64,000 bases of DNA from Micromonospora_J zhanjiangensis. GTDB taxonomy: Bacteria > Actinomycetota > Actinomycetes > Mycobacteriales > Micromonosporaceae. The translations under genes were made by a program, and so were the position numbers. Numbering within the stretch: position 1 is the first letter of the stretch; every line of letters begins with the position of its first letter. The stretch covers positions 62,001-126,000 of the forward strand of contig NZ_JBHSBN010000020.1 of NCBI RefSeq assembly GCF_042650605.1, in the 5' to 3' direction. The notes beneath the pieces are model-generated. The model searched no databases and had not been told where the DNA came from. It was given only the letters and a program-made list of their open reading frames with translations. Shown here one piece after another: positions 60,470 to 64,000 of this stretch.

Positions 60470-60693
60470 ATGACCGCGCCCCTGACCGTCCGCTGGTTCC
60501 TGCCCACCTACGGCGACGGCCGGGACGTCTGCTGTGGACGCACCGACCGCCGCCGCGGAACCTCGCCCCCGCCGGCGTCCCGTTCGCCCCGGCCGCACCG
60601 GTCGATTTGGCGCCCGGCGGTACGTACCGCGCCGCCGACGGCACCCGTGCCGCGCACGCCGCCAGCACCACCGACAACCGGAGAGAGTCATGA
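60470..60693 (+). pseudogene. Remnant of a sulfonate-monooxygenase-like LLM gene
   Basis: ATG 60470 reads MTAPLTVRWFLPTYGDGRDV, the N-terminus of SsuD-like FMN-dependent monooxygenases (normally over 350 aa), then continues as meaningless Arg/Pro-rich sequence. In another frame LLWTHRPPPRNLAPAGVPFA to a stop at 60693 may be the original C-terminal end. An internal deletion with frameshift explains both. It lies between the MsnO8-like gene and the FMN reductase gene. Confidence 0.55.
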
Positions 60694-61259
60694 CCACAGC
60701 CAGCGTCGACGTCGTCGAACTGATCGGCAATCCCCGCCCCGGCTCCCGCACCCGGCTGCTCGCCGACGCGATCGTCGGCGAGCTGACCGACCGTCTCGGC
60801 TGGACCGGCGGGCCGCAGGGCCGGCTCCGGATCCTGGAGCTGGCCGAACTCGTCGGGGTGTCGTTCGGGCCCCGGCCGGGCCGGGCGGTCGCCCCGGTGG
60901 ACGACCCGTTCGCCCCGGTCCGGGCCGCCCGGCTGCTGGTGGTGGCGACCCCGGCGTACAAGGGCACCTACACCGGCCTGCTGAAGATATTCCTCGACCA
61001 GTTCGGTCCGGACGACCTGGCCGACACGGTCGCGCTGCCGGTGGTCGTCGCCGCGTCACCGGCGCACGCGGACAACGCGGCGCGCGCCCTGCGTGACCTG
61101 CTCGCCGAGTTGGGCGCCGAGCTGCCCGTACCGCCGCTGGCCGTGCTGGAGTCCCGGCTCACCGCGGCGACGGCGGTGGCCGCCGAATGGGCCGCCGAAC
61201 ATGCCGGACAACTCGCCGCCGCGCTCGGTCACCGGCCGGCACCCGCCCGGGCCAACTGA
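60690..61259 (+). CDS. NAD(P)H-dependent FMN reductase (SsuE/MsuE-like)
   Basis: 189 aa flavodoxin-like protein. VVELIGNPRPGSRTRLLADA binds FMN phosphate; LLVVATPAYKGTYTGLLKIF is the typical FMN-reductase motif, followed by VALPVVVAASPAHADNAARA. Provides FMNH2 to the LLM enzymes; the operon has a second, unrelated reductase at its start. ATG 60690 has GGAGAG close upstream and follows the decayed gene directly. Likely last gene of the operon. Confidence 0.88.
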   Translation: MTTASVDVVELIGNPRPGSRTRLLADAIVGELTDRLGWTGGPQGRLRILELAELVGVSFGPRPGRAVAPVDDPFAPVRAARLLVVATPAYKGTYTGLLKIFLDQFGPDDLADTVALPVVVAASPAHADNAARALRDLLAELGAELPVPPLAVLESRLTAATAVAAEWAAEHAGQLAAALGHRPAPARAN

Positions 61260-61423
61260 CCAACCGATCCGAGGCGCACCCGCAGGCGTACCCGTGGAAG
61301 GTCCGGCGGATCGCGTACCCTCGCCTGCCTGACCGCACGGTCGCCCTCGGCGGTGGTCCCGAATAGTCGGCCTCCTTGCCGGCCCGGCTCAGCACCGGGT
61401 GGGGTGCGGTCGCCGCCGGAGCT

Positions 61424-62101
61424 CTACTCGCCGGAGACCGAGACGCGGGTCCGGTGGTGCCGGGGGTGCTCGATCTCGTCGACCACGGCGACGGCGAGAT
61501 CGGCGTAGGACAGGCCGACCAGGCCGGACCGGGGCACCGTGTCGCCGCCGATCCGGTACCGGCCCAGTCGCGGGGCCGTCGCGTCCAGGTTCGCCGGCGG
61601 GGTGAGCATCAGCCAGTCGACCGTGGTCTCCGCACCGCGCAGTCGATCGAGGCCGGCGGTGTGCGCCAGGGCGAACGGACGAAGCTGCTCGGGGAACGCC
61701 GCCGGGTCGTCCAGGATCAGTTGGCCGTCCTCATTACGCAGGTTCGCGAACAGGCCGACGACCACGAGGCGCCGCACGCCGGCCCGGGTCATACCGGTCA
61801 GCAGCGCGTCGACGGCCTTGACGAAGAACTGTTCGTCGAGCCGACCGAGGGCCGCCAGTGCCGCCGGGCCCGAGGCGGGCGAGACCGCGCTGATCACGGC
61901 ATCGTGATCACGGGAGATCGTGAACGTCGAGTGTGGATCCGTGACGTCGGCCTGGACGACCGAGACGCCGGCCGCCGCGAGGTCGTCCGCCGCGGGCGGA
62001 TTCCGGACGGCGGCGGTGACCCGGTGACCCCGGGCCCGCGCCTCGGCGGTGATCGCCCGTCCGGCCCTGCCGCCCGCCCCGAAAATGGCGATACCGCTCA
62101 T
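61424..62101 (-). CDS. NAD(P)-binding atypical SDR (NmrA/BVR-B-like)
   Basis: 225 aa. Starts GIAIFGAGGRAGRAITAEAR (GxxGxxG-like dinucleotide site), then VTAAVRNPPAADDLAAAGVS, DHDAVISAVSPASG and RLVVVGLFANLRNEDGQLIL. Lacks the classic YxxxK. This group includes flavin reductases and redox sensors. Divergent from an HxlR gene with 93 bp between starts, repeating the arrangement at 2.7-3.9 kb. Confidence 0.8.
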   Translation of the reverse strand: MSGIAIFGAGGRAGRAITAEARARGHRVTAAVRNPPAADDLAAAGVSVVQADVTDPHSTFTISRDHDAVISAVSPASGPAALAALGRLDEQFFVKAVDALLTGMTRAGVRRLVVVGLFANLRNEDGQLILDDPAAFPEQLRPFALAHTAGLDRLRGAETTVDWLMLTPPANLDATAPRLGRYRIGGDTVPRSGLVGLSYADLAVAVVDEIEHPRHHRTRVSVSGE

Positions 62102-62144
62102 GGTCCTGCCCCTCTGTCAGCGCTCGAACTCGACGCCAGGGACG

Positions 62145-62178
62145 GTATCCACGAGATACTGGTTACCGCAAAGATACC
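62145..62178. promoter_or_regulatory. Candidate HxlR operator: GTATC-n5-GATAC plus a third half-site
   Basis: GTATC (62145-62149) and GATAC (62155-62159) form a perfect inverted repeat; another GATACC lies at 62173-62178. They sit between the divergent SDR and HxlR genes, the natural place for autoregulation. Confidence 0.5.
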
Positions 62179-62194
62179 GGGATAGCGTCTGCGC

Positions 62195-62596
62195 ATGGCG
62201 GAGCTGGATCCCGAGATGTTCGACCCGATGTGCCCGTCCGGGGCGCTGCCGTTCCAGATCGGTGACAAGTGGACCGGAATGGTGGTGCTCTGCCTGGAGC
62301 ACGGGCGTCGGCGGTTCACCGAGATCCGCGTACCGCTGCGCGGGGTCACGCCCAAGGTCCTCACCCAGACCCTGCGGGCGATGGAACGGGACGGCCTGGT
62401 CGTGCGGACCGCCTACCCGGAGAACCCGCCCCGGGTGGAGTACGAACTGACCGCGCTGGGACGCAGCCTGCTGACGCTGATCGAGGCGGCGCGGGCCTGG
62501 AGCAGGGATCATCTGCCCGCGTTGCTGGCGGCCCGGCAGCGACACGAGCGGGCCCTCGACACCGTGCCGGTGAGCGACCCGCAGGCTTCGAGATGA
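62195..62596 (+). CDS. HxlR-family transcriptional regulator
   Basis: 133 aa. FQIGDKWTGMVVLCLEHGRR (N-terminal helix), VPLRGVTPKVLTQTLRAMER (recognition helix) and VRTAYPENPPRVEYELTALG (wing). The conserved Cys near the N-terminus is in FDPMCPSGALPF, which may sense electrophiles. Controls itself and the divergent SDR gene. Its stop overlaps the next start (ATGA). Confidence 0.88.
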   Translation: MAELDPEMFDPMCPSGALPFQIGDKWTGMVVLCLEHGRRRFTEIRVPLRGVTPKVLTQTLRAMERDGLVVRTAYPENPPRVEYELTALGRSLLTLIEAARAWSRDHLPALLAARQRHERALDTVPVSDPQASR

Positions 62597-63171
62597 CGCC
62601 GCCCCCGACGGATGCCAACCAGGCGGGAACGGGCACCACCGAGTCCGGGGGCCGTCTCGTTCTGGTGACCGGTCAGGAGGGTGCCGGTAAGTCGACCATC
62701 CTGCGCGCCCTGCTCCCCCGTACGCCCGAGGGCGCCCGGATCGACGCGGAGGACATCGGCCAGACCAACCCCTGCCCGATGGACGACCGGTTCTTCGACC
62801 TGCTGCGCCGCAACGTCGCCGGGCTGGTCGAACGGTTCTGGGCCGCCGGCTACGTCAACGTCGTCGCCGGCAGCTTCCTCCGGCACCATTCCGATTACCT
62901 GGCCTTCCGCCGGCTGCTGCCGCGTCCGGCCGCAGTGTTCATGGTGGAACTGCTGGTCGACAAGCACGTACGCGACCGGCGGCGAGTCACCCGGGCGAAG
63001 CGGACGACCCAGCGGTGGCGCGACATGGTCGACCTGATCCCGGAGGACCGGACCATCCGGGAGGCGACCGATGCCGACTACCGGTACGTCGGCGTGGACA
63101 CGACCGGGCTGGACGTCGCTGCGACGGTCCAACAGATCATGGATGCCGTCCCCGAGATCTACCGTCGGTAG
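62593..63171 (+). CDS. P-loop NTPase/kinase of unknown substrate
   Basis: 192 aa. Walker A LVLVTGQEGAGKSTILRALL, then IDAEDIGQTNPCPMDDRFFD, VERFWAAGYVNVVAGSFLRH and VDKHVRDRRRVTRAKRTTQR, a basic lid-like region. Shape resembles nucleoside/zeta-toxin-type kinases, but no specific family is recognised. ATG 62593 overlaps the HxlR stop, so it is translationally coupled to the regulator. Confidence 0.72.
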   Translation: MTPPPTDANQAGTGTTESGGRLVLVTGQEGAGKSTILRALLPRTPEGARIDAEDIGQTNPCPMDDRFFDLLRRNVAGLVERFWAAGYVNVVAGSFLRHHSDYLAFRRLLPRPAAVFMVELLVDKHVRDRRRVTRAKRTTQRWRDMVDLIPEDRTIREATDADYRYVGVDTTGLDVAATVQQIMDAVPEIYRR

Positions 63172-63205
63172 TGGAACGTTGCAGACGCCCCGACCGGAAG
63201 TGCCG

Positions 63206-63793
63206 TCAGCCGGTCCGCTCGTGGTCTTCCGTACCGGTGGTCGGGGCGGCGAGGCCGGCGCGCAGGAACCCCACCAGCCGACGCGCCTGGGCGGTGTCGG
63301 CGGCCAGCGCCGCGCCGCTGGCCAGCGTCAACACGTCGGTGACGGTCACGTCGGGCCGCAGTGCCGGCCGGGCGCGCCGTACCAGATCCGCGGCGGTGGC
63401 GGTGATGGACGCGTGCCACGCCTCGAACCGTTGGCCGCGGCGGCCGCCCGGCCCTTCGGTCGCCGCCAGGGCCAGGGGGCGCTTCGTCGCGACGTGGACG
63501 ACGAACTCGTCGAGCCAGGTGAAGAGCGCGTCCAGCGGTGACGGCGCATCCCGCAACCGGGCACCGCGCCGGCACAGTTCCGCCACCTCGTCGGCGTAGA
63601 CGGCGGCCAGCAGGTCCTCCCGGGTGGGGAAATGCCGGTACAGCGTCGCGTTGCCGACGCCGGCGCGGCGGGCGACCTGGTCCAGGGTGATCTCGCTGCC
63701 GGCTTCTTCCACCAGTTCACGGGCGGCGGCGAGCAGTGCCGTGGTGTTGCGCGCCGCGTCGGAGCGGGGGCCGCGCTTGCTATCCGGGGACAT
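63206..63793 (-). CDS. TetR-family transcriptional regulator
   Basis: About 195 aa. N-terminal helix-turn-helix: NTTALLAAARELVEEAGSEI, TLDQVARRAGVGNATLYRHF and PTREDLLAAVYADEVAELC, as in AcrR/TetR. The C-terminal ligand domain is diverse. ATG 63793, or GTG 63799. Divergent from the SnoaL-like gene, which it probably represses; two TCCCCACTT copies lie in the gap. Confidence 0.88.
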   Translation of the reverse strand: MSPDSKRGPRSDAARNTTALLAAARELVEEAGSEITLDQVARRAGVGNATLYRHFPTREDLLAAVYADEVAELCRRGARLRDAPSPLDALFTWLDEFVVHVATKRPLALAATEGPGGRRGQRFEAWHASITATAADLVRRARPALRPDVTVTDVLTLASGAALAADTAQARRLVGFLRAGLAAPTTGTEDHERTG

Positions 63794-63835
63794 CCCCACT
63801 TACGGTACAGCAATCAACCGGGGAGTTCCCCACTT
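63793..63835. promoter_or_regulatory. Direct TCCCCACTT repeats between divergent tetR and snoaL-like genes
   Basis: TCCCCACTT occurs at 63793-63801 and 63827-63835, each preceded by a GGGGA, so each forms a short GGGGA-TCCCC-type dyad. Candidate TetR operators overlapping the promoter. Confidence 0.4.
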
Positions 63836-63851
63836 GAGCCGGGGAGGCATC

Positions 63852-64000
63852 GTGCCGCTGACCGCCGACGACCGGACCACCATCACCGATTTGATCAACC
63901 TGCATGGTCACCTGACCGACCGCGGCGACTTCGACGGGCTGTCGGCGCTGTTCGCCGACGACGTGACGTACGACGTGACCGCCCTGGGCGGGACCGTCAT
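63852..64000 (+). CDS. SnoaL/NTF2-like protein, 5' part only
   Basis: About 49 codons before the window ends. GTG 63852 with GGGGAGG 4 nt upstream; reads LTADDRTTITDLINLHGHLT and DFDGLSALFADDVTYDV, typical of the NTF2-like fold used by polyketide cyclases, isomerases and small ligand-binding proteins. Function cannot be assigned from this part. Confidence 0.75.
   Translation, partial: MPLTADDRTTITDLINLHGHLTDRGDFDGLSALFADDVTYDVTALGGTV

Noticed and set aside
61260..61423. Possible small gene or terminator after the FMN reductase gene
   Set aside because: No supported ORF, strong hairpin or RNA motif found in this 164-bp gap.

Overview
This 64-kb window is very GC-rich (about 72% in the blocks I counted) with dense, mostly overlapping genes and many GTG/TTG starts. 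It looks like a chromosomal segment of a Micromonosporaceae-type actinomycete (Micromonospora/Salinispora relatives). The strongest marker is the complete pupylation/proteasome locus with its actinobacterial neighbours (helY, tatA/tatC, pafB/pafC, pafA, prcA/prcB, pup, dop, arc/mpa, trmI). I found no tRNA, rRNA or CRISPR array.

Layout. 1-3.9 kb: type IIA topoisomerase pair (parE, start of parC) and an HxlR regulator divergent from an F420-reductase-like gene. 3.9-16.8 kb: helY, a HAD protein, a diacylglycerol-kinase-like gene, tatC-tatA, pafB-pafC, a cation-efflux gene, a DUF3866 gene and pafA. 16.9-21 kb: dTDP-rhamnose genes rfbA, rfbB, rfbD and a glycosyltransferase. 21-27 kb: a phosphatase-like gene, prcA, prcB, an HNH/endonuclease VII gene, pup, an acyltransferase and dop. 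27-33 kb: a sugar/envelope operon (acetyltransferase, PLP aminotransferase, NAD-dependent sugar dehydrogenase, glycosyltransferase, DUF2142) opposite a GtrA gene. 33-39 kb: arc/mpa, an unrecognised gene, trmI, an M50 protease, a RecB-like nuclease. 39-45 kb: a NarL-type two-component system and a MacB/FtsX-type ABC exporter. 45-48.6 kb: HAD phosphatase, zinc-peptidase lipoprotein, a TnpB/IS605-type 3' end relic, small genes and one decayed gene. 48.6-61.3 kb: a sulfur-scavenging-type operon (Cys-rich leader peptide, flavin reductase, DUF1684, dipeptide-type ABC importer, four luciferase-like monooxygenases, one decayed monooxygenase, FMN reductase). 61.4-64 kb: a second HxlR/oxidoreductase pair, a P-loop kinase, a TetR regulator and the start of a SnoaL-like gene.

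How the genes work together. PafA attaches Pup to proteins, Dop deamidates Pup and removes it, Arc/Mpa unfolds pupylated substrates and PrcA/PrcB degrade them; PafB/PafC are WYL-domain regulators. The 48.7-61.3 kb operon fits uptake of an organosulfur compound and its FMNH2-dependent oxidation, probably controlled by the cysteine-rich leader.

Most interesting: (1) a repeat family at gene junctions (18.8, 35.8 and 40.6 kb) encoding mini-ORFs that link one gene's stop codon to the next gene's start through ATGA overlaps; (2) a low-GC HNH endonuclease gene set into the pup-prcBA operon, overlapping pup by 4 nt and prcB by 82 nt; (3) an orphan TnpB omega-RNA-like end; (4) the Cys-rich leader peptide; (5) monooxygenase genes caught in decay.
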